From: Hylemonella gracilis
GTDB lineage: Bacteria; Pseudomonadota; Gammaproteobacteria; Burkholderiales; Burkholderiaceae_C
DNA length: 34,782 nt
Direction of reading: 5' to 3'
Assembly: GCA_945862195.1 (NCBI GenBank)
Contig: CAMAXR010000006.1
Span: 1 to 34,782, forward strand
Position numbers and translations under genes: made by a program. Below, piece by piece: positions 17,780-26,636 of this stretch (positions are counted from its first letter, which is position 1; each line of letters begins with the position of its first letter). The notes beneath the pieces were generated by a model that did no database searches, had not been told where the DNA came from, and saw only the letters and a program-made list of their open reading frames with translations.

Positions 17780-18704
17780 TTTGACCTCCCGCCAACTCTT
17801 CGGGCCAATACAAGCGCATGGGGTTGTCTACCAGCAACTTTTGGCGCAGCTCTGGGGTAGTTGCAATGTGGGGAATAAAGTCCACCAGCAAGCCGTCATC
17901 GGGCATGTGGTCTTTCAGGTTGGGGTGCGGCCAATCGGTCCCCCACAACACGCGGTCCGGAAAGCTGTCAACCAAACGCTTGGCAAACGGGATCACGTCA
18001 TGGTAGGCATGCCTCTGGCCATTTAAGGCGGGCGGGCCATGAACTGTAAGGCGCTCAGGGCAGGTGACTTTGCTCCACACATTGGGGTGCTGGCGCATGA
18101 ACTTTATAAACAACTCAAACTCTGGACCATCTACAGGCTGGGTGACATCGGGTCGACCCATGTGGTCCACCACCAAGGTCGCGGGCAATCCGGTAAAAAA
18201 GTCCCACAGCTCAGGCAAGTCGACGGCCTCAAAATAAATCACCACATGCCAGCCCAGCTTAGCCACACGTCCAGCAATCTCAACCAATTCATCTTTAGGG
18301 GTGAAGTCCACCAAGCGTTTGACAAAGTTAAACCGCACGCCGCGCACGCCCGCGGCATGCAAGGTGTGCAGTTCCGTGTCGGTCACGCTGCGCTTGACGG
18401 TGGCCACACCACGGGCTTGGCCGCCCGAGGCCTGCATGGCGTCCACCAGCGCACGGTTATCGGCACCATGGCAGGTGGCTTGCACAATCACGTTGCGCGA
18501 AAAGCCCAAGTGGTCGCGCAAGGCAAACAACTGCTCTTTGGTGGCGTCGCAGGGGGTGTATTTGCGCTCTTCGGCATACGGAAACACATTTGACGGGCCA
18601 AACACATGGCAATGCGAATCAACAGCGCCCTGGGGAAGTTTGAATTCCGGTTTGCTGGGACCTGTGTACCAATCCAACCAGCCTGGAGTTTTAGTGAATG
18701 ACAT
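17766..18704 (-). CDS. pmdD: 2-pyrone-4,6-dicarboxylate hydrolase (LigI/PmdD)
   Basis: It opens the lactone 2-pyrone-4,6-dicarboxylate to 4-oxalomesaconate. The 312-residue protein belongs to the amidohydrolase superfamily (metal-independent LigI type). It has VDSHCHVFGP (His-x-His) near residue 28, VVDHMGRPDV near 140, and the strand-8 aspartate in LWGTDWPHPN near 245. The ATG is at 18704, 17 bases after the ligK stop. The gene order hydratase-aldolase-hydrolase-alpha-beta-dehydrogenase equals pmdEFDABC of Comamonas sp. E6, as I recall it. Confidence 0.95.
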
Positions 18705-18721
18705 GGCTTTACCTTTAAAAA

Positions 18722-19417
18722 TCAGTCGATGTACTTCAGCCCCAATTTGGCCAAAGGTTCTCTGAAGTTGTACATATCCAAACCCAACACGCCCGAAGCC
18801 AGTTTGGCGCGTTTTTCACCTTCGTTGGACTCGCGAGCTTGCGCTGCATCGGCCACCGACTGGGCAAATTCTGCGGGCACGGCGACAACACCATCGTCGT
18901 CAGCCACGATCACATCTCCGGGGTTGAGGGTCACGCCTGCGCACACCACCGGAATGTTGACGGAGCCTAAGGTGGCCTTGATGGTGCCTTTGGCGCTGAT
19001 GGCGCGGCTCCAAACAGGAAAACCCATCTGTTTGAGTTCTTTAACGTCGCGGCAACCGCCTTCAATGATCAAGGCGCGAGCACCACGCGCTTTGAAGGAT
19101 GTGGCCAACAGATCACCAAAAAAGCCATCGGTGTTGTCGGCACTGCAAGCGGCCACCACAATGTCGCCAGGCTGAATTTGCTCAGCCACCACATGCAGCA
19201 TCCAATTGTCGCCGGGGTGCAAAAGCACGGTCACGGCGGTACCGCAAGCATGCGCATCCGGGTAAATGGGGCGCATGTAGGGCTTCATGAGGCCTACGCG
19301 CCCTTGAGCCTCATGAACGGTGGCCACGCCAAATTGAGACAGCTTTTCTACAGCAGCGGCATCCGCACGGACGATGTGGCGCTTGACGATTCCCATTTGA
19401 TGGACGGTGTTGCTCAT
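18722..19417 (-). CDS. pmdF: 4-carboxy-4-hydroxy-2-oxoadipate aldolase (LigK/PmdF)
   Basis: It cleaves 4-carboxy-4-hydroxy-2-oxoadipate to pyruvate and oxaloacetate, the last step of the pathway; family members also decarboxylate oxaloacetate. The 231-residue protein is a class II aldolase of the RraA-like fold. The metal/substrate-binding motif is EGGCRDVKEL (Arg and Asp near residues 122-123), and ADDDGVVAVPAEF is near 170. RraA itself lacks the full active site and is shorter, and the operon context supports the aldolase. A possible alternative start is Met8. Confidence 0.95.
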   Translation of the reverse strand: MSNTVHQMGIVKRHIVRADAAAVEKLSQFGVATVHEAQGRVGLMKPYMRPIYPDAHACGTAVTVLLHPGDNWMLHVVAEQIQPGDIVVAACSADNTDGFFGDLLATSFKARGARALIIEGGCRDVKELKQMGFPVWSRAISAKGTIKATLGSVNIPVVCAGVTLNPGDVIVADDDGVVAVPAEFAQSVADAAQARESNEGEKRAKLASGVLGLDMYNFREPLAKLGLKYID

Positions 19418-19437
19418 AAATCAGACTCCTGAAAAAA

Positions 19438-20478
19438 TTATTGGCCTTTGGCCTTCAAGGCCGTATCCAACCTGGGGAACACCTTACGGGCATTGCCCTC
19501 AAACACCTTGAATCTTTGTTCGTCATTCAAGTTAGGGGTGGCATGCACATAGCGTTTGGTGTCATCGTAGTAATGACCGGTTTCGGGGTCTATGCCTCTG
19601 ACTGCACCAATCATCTCAGATGCAAACAAAATGTTGTCCACGGGAATCACCTTGGTCAGCAAATCAATGCCCGGCTGGTGATACACGCACGTATCAAAAA
19701 AGATGTTCTTTAAGACGTGATCGGTCAGCAAAGGTTTTTTCATTTCCTGGGCCAAGCCACGGAACCGCCCCCAGTGGTAAGGCACTGCGCCGCCGCCATG
19801 GGGAATCACAAACTTCAAGGTGGGGAAGTCTTTGAACAGATCGCCTTGAATGCACTGCATGACCGCCGTGGTGTCCGCATTTAAGTAGTGCGCGCCCGTG
19901 GTGTGAAAGCAGGCATTGCAACTGGTGGACACGTGCACCATGGCCGGAATGTCGTACTCCACCATTTTTTCGTAAATGGGGTACCAATGGCGGTCGGTTA
20001 AGGGGGGGCTGGTCCAATGGCCGCCGGAAGGGTCGGGGTTGAGGTTGATGCCGACAAATCCATACTCTTTGACGCACTTTTCCAATTCAGGAATGCAGGT
20101 GTTGGGGTCTACGCCCGGGCTTTGCGGCAACATGGCCGCGCCAATGAAATGGTCAGGAAACAGTTGGCTGACCCGAAAACACAACTCGTTGCAGATGGCC
20201 GCCCAAGTACTAGACACATTGAAATCGCCAATGTGGTGCGCCATAAAACTCGCGCGGGGACTGAAGATGGTCAGGTCGGAACCGCGCTCTTTCATCAGTT
20301 TGAGCTGGTTGGTTTCAATGGACTCTCGCAGTTCGTCGTCCGAAATTTTCAAATCAGCCACTCTGGGCATGGCAGACGGATCTTTGATGCCTGCAATCTG
20401 TTGGTTGCGCCAGTTTTCTAGAGCCTTGGGGGCGGTGGTGTAGTGCCCGTGGCAGTCGATGATGAGTGGTGGCTTCAA
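19438..20478 (-). CDS. pmdE: 4-oxalomesaconate hydratase (LigJ/PmdE)
   Basis: It hydrates the enol form of 4-oxalomesaconate to 4-carboxy-4-hydroxy-2-oxoadipate. It is an amidohydrolase-2 family protein with the zinc-site motif IIDCHGHYTTAP at the N-terminus. I place the start at TTG 20478 (LKPPLIIDCHGHYTT, 346 residues) because AAGGAG sits seven bases upstream. This removes 39 residues that look unlike the family; they lie in a frame overlapping the upstream gene. C-terminal features include HGGGAVPYHWGRFRG and FASEMIGAV. It follows the ModA-like gene by 52 bases, the widest gap inside this block. Confidence 0.93.
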   Translation of the reverse strand: MKPPLIIDCHGHYTTAPKALENWRNQQIAGIKDPSAMPRVADLKISDDELRESIETNQLKLMKERGSDLTIFSPRASFMAHHIGDFNVSSTWAAICNELCFRVSQLFPDHFIGAAMLPQSPGVDPNTCIPELEKCVKEYGFVGINLNPDPSGGHWTSPPLTDRHWYPIYEKMVEYDIPAMVHVSTSCNACFHTTGAHYLNADTTAVMQCIQGDLFKDFPTLKFVIPHGGGAVPYHWGRFRGLAQEMKKPLLTDHVLKNIFFDTCVYHQPGIDLLTKVIPVDNILFASEMIGAVRGIDPETGHYYDDTKRYVHATPNLNDEQRFKVFEGNARKVFPRLDTALKAKGQ

Positions 20479-20530
20479 AAAAATCTCCTTCAAGTAAGTT
20501 GTGCTTTGGAACGGCCCTTTGGAACGGCGC

Positions 20531-21220
20531 TCAGGCAGGTTCCATACCTTGGCGGCGCTTGGCCTCGTCAGCAGCTGGGGACGCCAAAAATGCAATGAGC
20601 TCCATCACCATGGCAGCATGCTGAGACGTTTGGGCCACAGCGGCAGAAAAGGTGGTGGTGATTTGTATGGACTCAGGTAAGGGCTGGAGCACGGTCACCC
20701 CCCCAAGACTGATGAGTTCGCTCAGTTGCTGAAACCCTAAATCGGCCTCGCCTTTTGCCACCCAAGACCCCACAGGAATACCCGCAGGTGCTTGGAACAA
20801 ACGCCCAGCCAACTGCTGCGACACTCCCCAACGCTCAAACAACTGGAGCAAAGCGGTGCCGCTGGGGCCGGTGGAATAGCACACCCGTTGGGCGGCCAAC
20901 ACAGCTTGTTTGACAGCCTCTTCGGTTGAAATATCCGGCACGGCTGCACCCTTTGGCACCGCCATGGCGACGCTAGAGTGCACCAAATCCACCTTACTGC
21001 CCGCCAACAGCTGGCCCGAGGCCAAGAGCTTGTCGATGGCGTCAGACGCCAAAATGACCACATCAAACGCCTCACCGCTTTGCACCCGCTTGGCTGCATC
21101 GACCCCGCCCACGGCCTCTAGGTGCACGCTGTGCCCCGTTTGGTTTTGGAAGGCCTGCACCAACTCGGCCAAGACCAGCCGGGTGGCCATGGAAGAAATA
21201 CCTTGGATCACGGTGCTCAT
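20531..21220 (-). CDS. ModA-like substrate-binding-fold protein without signal peptide
   Basis: A 229-residue protein with the type II periplasmic binding fold of ModA (molybdate-binding). Recognisable parts are the N-terminal VLAELVQAFQNQTGHSV, the ASDAIDKLLASGQL helix, the CYSTGPSGTAL loop, and KGEADLGFQQLSELI. It has no signal peptide: the ATG overlaps the upstream stop (ATGA) and the first residues are MSTVIQGISSMATRL. So it should stay in the cytoplasm, unlike a transporter component. No ModB/ModC genes are near. It could be a ligand sensor or an enzyme accessory of the pmd operon. Function unknown. Confidence 0.75.
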   Translation of the reverse strand: MSTVIQGISSMATRLVLAELVQAFQNQTGHSVHLEAVGGVDAAKRVQSGEAFDVVILASDAIDKLLASGQLLAGSKVDLVHSSVAMAVPKGAAVPDISTEEAVKQAVLAAQRVCYSTGPSGTALLQLFERWGVSQQLAGRLFQAPAGIPVGSWVAKGEADLGFQQLSELISLGGVTVLQPLPESIQITTTFSAAVAQTSQHAAMVMELIAFLASPAADEAKRRQGMEPA

Positions 21221-22119
21221 GGCTGCGCCTTTGGAAGTGCGGCCAATAACCGATCAGCGTAATCTTGCCAAGGGTCTTGGGCAGATACGCCTTCAAAGAC
21301 ACCCGTGGCCGCCAACTGCGCTACCCAGTCTTGCTTTTGGGCAATGGCCGAGGTGAGTGCTGCAGCAAACCCTGCTTCTTCCACCGTGCGTGCGGCCTCG
21401 CGCATTTCTTCGGCGCGGCGTTTGCCGTGCTGCACCACGCGGCTGAAAAAGTAAGACCCTTGGGTATTCCAGTCCAAGCCAGGAAAGGTTTCGTACAAGG
21501 TGGGGATCATGTGCGATTCAACGCCGTAAGCGCGTGCGGTGGCATAACTTTCAATCACCAAGGCCTCCAAGCCTTTGATCATGACGCTGCGGCACATTTT
21601 GATGGCCGATGCCACACCAATTTTGGGCGCCACCACCGTGATGTCCAAACCCATGGGCTCGAGCATTTGAGCCAACTGGGGCGCATAGGCACCGCCGAGC
21701 AACATGGGCACTTTAATGCCGTAGGGTGGCACAGAGGTCATGACACCTGCTTCCACGTAGTGGCCGCCAGCAGCGTCAATCAGTTCAGCGCACTGTTGTT
21801 TGGTGCCCGGGGAAGCCGAGTTCAGGTCCAGAAAAAAAGTGCCGGGTTGAATGTACTGAGCCACCTCTTGGGCTACCGCCAAGGTGTTGGACGCCGTCAC
21901 AGCTGAAATGATCAGACGGGCTTGCTGGCAAACCTGCTGCGCAGAGCTGCAGGCCTCTAGTCCGTGCTGGGTTGCAGATGCAAGCTCTTCAGCTTTTAAG
22001 CTGGGGTTGGCCAGCTTCAAGTCCCAAACCCCTACCCAGCCGCCACAAAGCGGCTTCAAACCTTGGGCAAAGGTTTTGCCCACCTCGCCATAGCCCACCA
22101 AGCCAATGTTGAGCTTCAT
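21217..22119 (-). CDS. NAD(P)-binding dehydrogenase, 6-phosphogluconate dehydrogenase-like with DUF1932
   Basis: A 300-residue protein with an N-terminal Rossmann fold (IGLVGYGEVGKTFAQGL). The central substrate motif of beta-hydroxyacid dehydrogenases is present in altered form (DLNSASPGTKQQ). A helical C-terminal part follows, of the DUF1932 type (GVASAIKMCRSVMIKGLEALVIES, where Lys is the expected catalytic position). The likely reaction is NAD(P)-dependent oxidation of a beta-hydroxyacid. It lies between the Bug gene (9 bases away) and the ModA-like gene (4-base overlap), so it is an operon member. It has no assigned step in the classical protocatechuate 4,5-pathway. Confidence 0.8.
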   Translation of the reverse strand: MKLNIGLVGYGEVGKTFAQGLKPLCGGWVGVWDLKLANPSLKAEELASATQHGLEACSSAQQVCQQARLIISAVTASNTLAVAQEVAQYIQPGTFFLDLNSASPGTKQQCAELIDAAGGHYVEAGVMTSVPPYGIKVPMLLGGAYAPQLAQMLEPMGLDITVVAPKIGVASAIKMCRSVMIKGLEALVIESYATARAYGVESHMIPTLYETFPGLDWNTQGSYFFSRVVQHGKRRAEEMREAARTVEEAGFAAALTSAIAQKQDWVAQLAATGVFEGVSAQDPWQDYADRLLAALPKAQP

Positions 22120-22128
22120 CGGGGCAGC

Positions 22129-23151
22129 TTATTGCTTGGCAATTTTGGCGCGCTCGATCACCTCGCCCCAGCGCTTGATATCGTTATTTAACAAAGCAGC
22201 AGCATCAGAAGGCGTGCCAGGGTTAGGCTCCACATTCAGTTCTTCTAAGCGCTTTTTGATGGCGGGGTCATTTAAAGCAGACACCACTTCTTTGTTCAAA
22301 CGGTCCACCACGTCTTTAGGTGTTTTGGCGGGCACGGCCAACCCGTTCCAAGAGGACGCGCTGTAGCCCTGAACCCCAGCTTCTCGGGCGGTAGGCACCT
22401 CCGGCATGACGCGGGAACGCTTGTCTCCCGTGACCGCCAAGGCCACCAAGGCTTTGGCTTTGATTTGGGGCAGCAGCGGGCCCAAAATGTCCACGCCCGC
22501 ATCAATTTGGCCGCCACGCAAGGCATTGATGACCGCAGGAGTTCCGTTAAAAGGCACAATTTGAATATCCAAGCCGGTTGAAGACTTGAACAACTCTGCT
22601 GCCAAGTTTTGGGTGGTGCCAATGTTGGGGGTGCCCACATTGAGCTTGCCTGGGTTGGCCTTAGACCAAGCGATCAAATCGGCCAAGGTTTTGAACCGGC
22701 CGCCCTCTGCCGCCACAATGACCAAGTCAAACGTGCCCAAAGGGGCCATGGGAATAAAGTCTTTGACGGTGTCAAAAGGCAAGCTTTTGAACAAACTCTC
22801 ACTGACCGCCGTACCGCTGGAAATCAGCAGCAGCGTATGGCCATCCGGCGCGGCCTTGGCCACCAGTTCGCCCGCCACCACGCCACCAGCGCTGGGCTTG
22901 TTGTCGATCACCACCGGTTGACCCAAGGTTTCGCTCAGGCGCTGGCCCACGGTGCGTGCGGTTAAGTCGGCAGCGCCTCCGGGGGCATTGGGCACCACGA
23001 TGCGGATGGGCTTGCTTGGAAAACTCTGCGCCTGAGCAGTTTGCAGACCACCCAGCGGTGCCAAACCCCATAGGCCCAACACAAGCCCCAAGCCCAGAAC
23101 CAAGGCACGATGTTGGGGCTGCATGGCGGTTTTTTTTAAGATCCTTTTCAT
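22129..23151 (-). CDS. Bug/TctC-family periplasmic binding protein
   Basis: A 340-residue exported solute-binding protein of the tripartite tricarboxylate transporter type, greatly expanded in Burkholderiales. It has an N-terminal basic segment and a hydrophobic core (ALVLGLGLVLGLWGLAPL), with probable cleavage after AQA near residue 42. The family motifs SFPSKPIRIVVPNAPGGAADLTAR and GQPVVIDNKPSAGG follow. Ligands of the family are small carboxylates, including aromatic acids. GGAGT lies upstream of the ATG at 23151; Met10 is an alternative. No TctA/TctB membrane genes are in the window; a Liv-type ABC transporter precedes it instead. Confidence 0.9.
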   Translation of the reverse strand: MKRILKKTAMQPQHRALVLGLGLVLGLWGLAPLGGLQTAQAQSFPSKPIRIVVPNAPGGAADLTARTVGQRLSETLGQPVVIDNKPSAGGVVAGELVAKAAPDGHTLLLISSGTAVSESLFKSLPFDTVKDFIPMAPLGTFDLVIVAAEGGRFKTLADLIAWSKANPGKLNVGTPNIGTTQNLAAELFKSSTGLDIQIVPFNGTPAVINALRGGQIDAGVDILGPLLPQIKAKALVALAVTGDKRSRVMPEVPTAREAGVQGYSASSWNGLAVPAKTPKDVVDRLNKEVVSALNDPAIKKRLEELNVEPNPGTPSDAAALLNNDIKRWGEVIERAKIAKQ

Positions 23152-23216
23152 TGGTTGGACTCCTGTTAATTCGTTTTGTGAAACGATGTGGTTATGGGGT
23201 TTGATCTGGGGTTTGG

Positions 23217-23921
23217 CTAACGGGCCACACCCAGCAATCGATCGAGCAGTTCGGGTTGGTCTAACAACTCTTGGGCAGCGCTGGAATGCACCGCAGAGCC
23301 ATGATCCAGCACCACGGCACGATCAGAAATTTTCAAAATGGCCTGTGGGTGTTGCTCCACGATGATGGCGGACATGCCCTCTTGCTTGGTTATTCGAGAA
23401 ATGGCTTGCAAAAGCTCTTGAACAATGATGGGAGCCAAGCCCTCAAGGGGCTCGTCCAAGAGCAGCAGTTTTGGGTTCAACACCAAGGCACGCCCCACAG
23501 CCAACATTTGTTGCTCGCCGCCCGAGAGCTGAGTGCCCAAATTGGTTTGGCGTTCTGCAAGGCGCGGAAACAACTCATACACACGGGCAGGCGTCCACGG
23601 ACCGGGGCGTGCCACAGCCGTGAGGTTTTCATCTACCGTGAGCGACTTGAAAATATTGCGCTCTTGCGGCACCCAACCTATGCCCGCACCGGCACGCTCG
23701 TGTGATGGCAAGGTGTGCAAAGCCACGCCATCCAATTCGATGGTGCCGCCATGCTGGCGCGTGGCACCCGCCAAGGTGTTGATGAAGGTGGTTTTACCTG
23801 TGCCATTGCGCCCCAGCAGCGCCAAGGTTTGCCCCTGTGGCAAGGACAATGACACCTGGTTCAACACCACGGCTTCGCCATAGCCCGCGCTGAGTTGGTG
23901 CACGTTAAGCAAATCAGCCAT
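23217..23921 (-). CDS. livF: Branched-chain amino acid-type ABC transporter ATPase LivF
   Basis: ATP-binding subunit of a HAAT-class (Liv) importer. Walker A GRNGTGKTTF, the signature LSGGEQQMLAVGRAL, Walker B LLLLDEPLEGLAP and the switch histidine in IIVEQHPQ are all present. I use the ATG at 23921 (MADLLNVHQLSAGYG), with GGAG seven bases upstream; an ATG four codons earlier lacks a ribosome site. It overlaps livG by eight bases. In this operon it more likely serves uptake of aromatic acids than of leucine, but this is inferred from context only. Confidence 0.93.
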   Translation of the reverse strand: MADLLNVHQLSAGYGEAVVLNQVSLSLPQGQTLALLGRNGTGKTTFINTLAGATRQHGGTIELDGVALHTLPSHERAGAGIGWVPQERNIFKSLTVDENLTAVARPGPWTPARVYELFPRLAERQTNLGTQLSGGEQQMLAVGRALVLNPKLLLLDEPLEGLAPIIVQELLQAISRITKQEGMSAIIVEQHPQAILKISDRAVVLDHGSAVHSSAAQELLDQPELLDRLLGVAR

Positions 23922-24699
23922 GCTGAGCTCCATGGGTGTCGCCTTGCCCCAAGTACACGGCTTTCACTTGGGGGTCATTGGCAATTTGGTCAGGGTCGCC
24001 TTCGGTAAGCACCGTGCCATTCACCAATACCGTCATGCGGTTGGCAAAGCTGAACACCAAGTCCATGTCATGTTCAATCAGCAACACCGACACTTCTGGC
24101 GGTAGGGCGGCCACGGTTTGCAAAAGTTCTTCGCGCTCGCCAGCGGGCACGCCAGCCACAGGCTCGTCCAACAACAGCACTCGGGGCTCGCACGCCAAGG
24201 CAATGGCAATTTCAAGAAGGCGGCGCTTGCCATAAGGCAGCTCTCGGGTGGGTTGACTCATCACCTCGGTGAGGTGAAATTGGTCCAGTAAGGCTTCGCA
24301 GCGCTTCACCACCTGGGTGTTTTGGCCTAGTGGCTGCCACCAACGCTGCCCCAGGCCCATGTGCTGAGACACCGTCATGGCTAGGGTTTCCAGCGGTGAA
24401 AACGAATCAAATAATTGGTTGATTTGGAAGGTGCGCACCATGCCGCGGGCCACGCGCTCGTGGGGAGCCAGACGCGTGACGTCTTGACCTTCCAAAATAA
24501 TTTGCCCCTCGCTGGGCTCCAGCACTCCGGTCAGCAAATTGATGAGGGTGGTTTTGCCCGCGCCGTTGGGGCCAATTAGGGCATGGCGCGCGCCCTGCCT
24601 GAGTTCAAGGTGAACATTGCCCGTAGCCGTAATACCGCCAAACCGCTTGACCAAGCCCACTGCGGCCAACACCACGGGGCTGCTTGTGGGACTGCTCAC
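23914..24699 (-). CDS. livG: Branched-chain amino acid-type ABC transporter ATPase LivG
   Basis: Second ATPase of the Liv-type importer. Walker A GPNGAGKTTL, the long Q-loop region, signature-like RELPYGKRRLLEIAIAL, Walker B LLLDEPVAGVP and LLIEHDMDLVF are present. The signature reads PYGKRR, as in LivG proteins. The start is the GTG at 24699, which overlaps the livM stop (GTGA) and has AAGGG seven bases upstream; TTG 24717 is open but less likely. It overlaps livF. Confidence 0.92.
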   Translation of the reverse strand: MSSPTSSPVVLAAVGLVKRFGGITATGNVHLELRQGARHALIGPNGAGKTTLINLLTGVLEPSEGQIILEGQDVTRLAPHERVARGMVRTFQINQLFDSFSPLETLAMTVSQHMGLGQRWWQPLGQNTQVVKRCEALLDQFHLTEVMSQPTRELPYGKRRLLEIAIALACEPRVLLLDEPVAGVPAGEREELLQTVAALPPEVSVLLIEHDMDLVFSFANRMTVLVNGTVLTEGDPDQIANDPQVKAVYLGQGDTHGAQHG

Positions 24700-25667
24700 G
24701 GGCGACCCTTCCACCAAGTCCAGGGACGGATCAGACGGTCACGCCCCACCATCACCAGCACCACTAAAAACAGACCAATCCAAAAGGTCCAGTATTGCGG
24801 GGTGATAGAGGACAGCCAGTCTTGCATGAGCTTGAACACAATGGCACCGGTAACGCCGCCGTAAAGCCAACCTGTGCCGCCGATGACCAGCAACAACATC
24901 AGATCGGCAGAGCGGTGAAAGTCAAACACATCAATAGATGCAAAACTGGTGGTTTGGGCCAACAGTGCGCCAGCCGCACCCGCCACGGCCGCGGCCACGG
25001 TGTAAATGACCGCAATGCGCTGATGCACTGAAATACCTATGGCCATAGCGCGCAAACGGTTGTCTCGCGCGGCCTTCAGCGTGGCACCAAATGGCGAATG
25101 CACCAGCCGCCGCATGAGAACAAACAACACCAACAAGACGCACAAGGAGTAGGTGGCCGAGGTTTGACCATACAGGTCAAATTCAAACCGCCCCAGCACC
25201 GGCCCCATCACCACGCCTTGCAAGCCATCCGCTCCGCCAGTGAAGTCCAGTTTATTGGCCAACTCCATCAAAATAAGCGCCACTCCAAGGGTGACCATGA
25301 GGCGGGTGAGGTCGGTGCCGCGCATGATGGACAAAGAACAAAAAGCCCCCAGCAGCATGGAGACCGCAATGCCCACCAACAACCCCACCGTGGGGTCGGG
25401 CATAACGTGTTTGGCAAACAAAGCGGCGCTGTAAGCCCCAACGCCTAAAAACGCGGCATGCCCCAAGGACACAATGCCCGTGTAGCCCAGCACCAAATCT
25501 AAAGACACGGCAAACAAAGCCACGATGGCCACTTCATTGATGATGAGGGCATGCTCGGGCAGCGCCCAAGGGGCCACAAAGGCCAATACCCACAACACAG
25601 GCTCCCATGGCTTCCAACGGTGGGCCGACTGCAATGAGCGGTAGGCCGCCCCTGAATCCAAACTCAT
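24696..25667 (-). CDS. livM: Branched-chain amino acid-type ABC transporter permease LivM
   Basis: Membrane permease with about eight to ten hydrophobic segments. It has the conserved LVLGYTGIVSLGHAAFLGVGAYS motif near residue 60 and the EAA-like cytoplasmic loop with SPFGATLKAARDNRLRAMAIGIS. The ATG at 25667 (MSLDSGAAY) overlaps the livH stop (ATGA) and has AGGGAGG seven bases upstream, so the 14 extra residues of the open frame are discarded. The C-terminus TWWKGRP overlaps the livG start. Confidence 0.92.
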   Translation of the reverse strand: MSLDSGAAYRSLQSAHRWKPWEPVLWVLAFVAPWALPEHALIINEVAIVALFAVSLDLVLGYTGIVSLGHAAFLGVGAYSAALFAKHVMPDPTVGLLVGIAVSMLLGAFCSLSIMRGTDLTRLMVTLGVALILMELANKLDFTGGADGLQGVVMGPVLGRFEFDLYGQTSATYSLCVLLVLFVLMRRLVHSPFGATLKAARDNRLRAMAIGISVHQRIAVIYTVAAAVAGAAGALLAQTTSFASIDVFDFHRSADLMLLLVIGGTGWLYGGVTGAIVFKLMQDWLSSITPQYWTFWIGLFLVVLVMVGRDRLIRPWTWWKGRP

Positions 25668-26539
25668 GGCTTGCCTCCCTGCCGCACAAACAAGCCCTGT
25701 GGCTTCCAAATCAAAATGGCGATCATCAAGACATACACAATAAAAGCACCAAATTGGGGAATAAAGTATTTACCCGCCACGTCTGCAATGCCCAGCAAAA
25801 GCGCTGCTAACAAAGGGCCGGTGATAGAAGACGTGCCGCCCACGGCCACCACAATCAAAAAGTAGATCATGAACTTGAGCGGGAACATAGGGTCCAGCCC
25901 CAGCACTTCAGCGCCTAGCGCGCCGCCCAAACCCGCCAAGCCAGAACCCACGGCAAAGGTGGACAAAAACACGCGGTTCACATTAATACCCAAACCAGCG
26001 GCCACCCGCTGGTCATCTACTGAAGCGCGCAAACGGCTGCCAAAACGGGTGCGCGCCAACACCAACTGCAGGACCACGGTTAAGGCGGCACAAATCAAAA
26101 TAATGAACAAGCGGTAGTGCCCCATACCCAGCATCCAAGCACCCTCACCTATTTCGGTGCGGCCTTTGAGCCATTCGGGCAATTGAATGATTTGCTGGCT
26201 GGACCCCACAAAATAGTCCATGGTGGCCACGGCCATAAACGTCAGTCCAATAGAAAACAGCACTTGATCCAAATGGGGTTTGCGGTACATGGGTCGGTAA
26301 AGCGTACGCTCCAAAACCGCGCCTAGCAAGGCCACCCCAAAGAACGAGGCGGGCAGGCACCATAAAAACGGCAATTGGAACTTCTGCATGAGCACCACGG
26401 TGATGTAGCCCCCCAGCATGGCAAATGCCCCGTGTGCCAGGTTGATGAAGTTCATCAACCCCATGGTGACGGCCAAGCCCACTGCCAAAATAAACAGCAG
26501 CATGCCGTAGGCCACACCATCAAAGAGAATCGTCAACAT
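25664..26539 (-). CDS. livH: Branched-chain amino acid-type ABC transporter permease LivH
   Basis: The other permease of the Liv-type importer, first gene of the long minus-strand run. It has 291 residues from the ATG at 26539 (MLTILFDGVAYGMLLFILAVGLAVTMGLMNFINLAHGAF, the conserved start). TTG 26557 is open but gives an unlikely N-terminus. Further family segments are the LARTRFGSRLRASVDDQRVAAGLGIN loop near 165 and GTSSITGPLLAALLLG. The upstream 97 bases are shared with a divergent MetE-like gene and must hold the operon promoter; I could not pick one with confidence. No Liv-type periplasmic binding protein gene is present. Confidence 0.93.
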   Translation of the reverse strand: MLTILFDGVAYGMLLFILAVGLAVTMGLMNFINLAHGAFAMLGGYITVVLMQKFQLPFLWCLPASFFGVALLGAVLERTLYRPMYRKPHLDQVLFSIGLTFMAVATMDYFVGSSQQIIQLPEWLKGRTEIGEGAWMLGMGHYRLFIILICAALTVVLQLVLARTRFGSRLRASVDDQRVAAGLGINVNRVFLSTFAVGSGLAGLGGALGAEVLGLDPMFPLKFMIYFLIVVAVGGTSSITGPLLAALLLGIADVAGKYFIPQFGAFIVYVLMIAILIWKPQGLFVRQGGKP

Positions 26540-26636
26540 AGCGTGCGGATTGTACAAACCTCAATTCCATCGGACCGGCAAGTGGGCTTGCTAAGATCGA
26601 GCTCAAATTCTTATCAACCCGTTTTGGAGACTTTGT

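Noticed and set aside
20479-20595. 39-residue N-terminal extension of LigJ
   Set aside because: It does not resemble the family and the TTG at 20478 has a strong ribosome site; the extension would overlap the preceding ModA-like gene.
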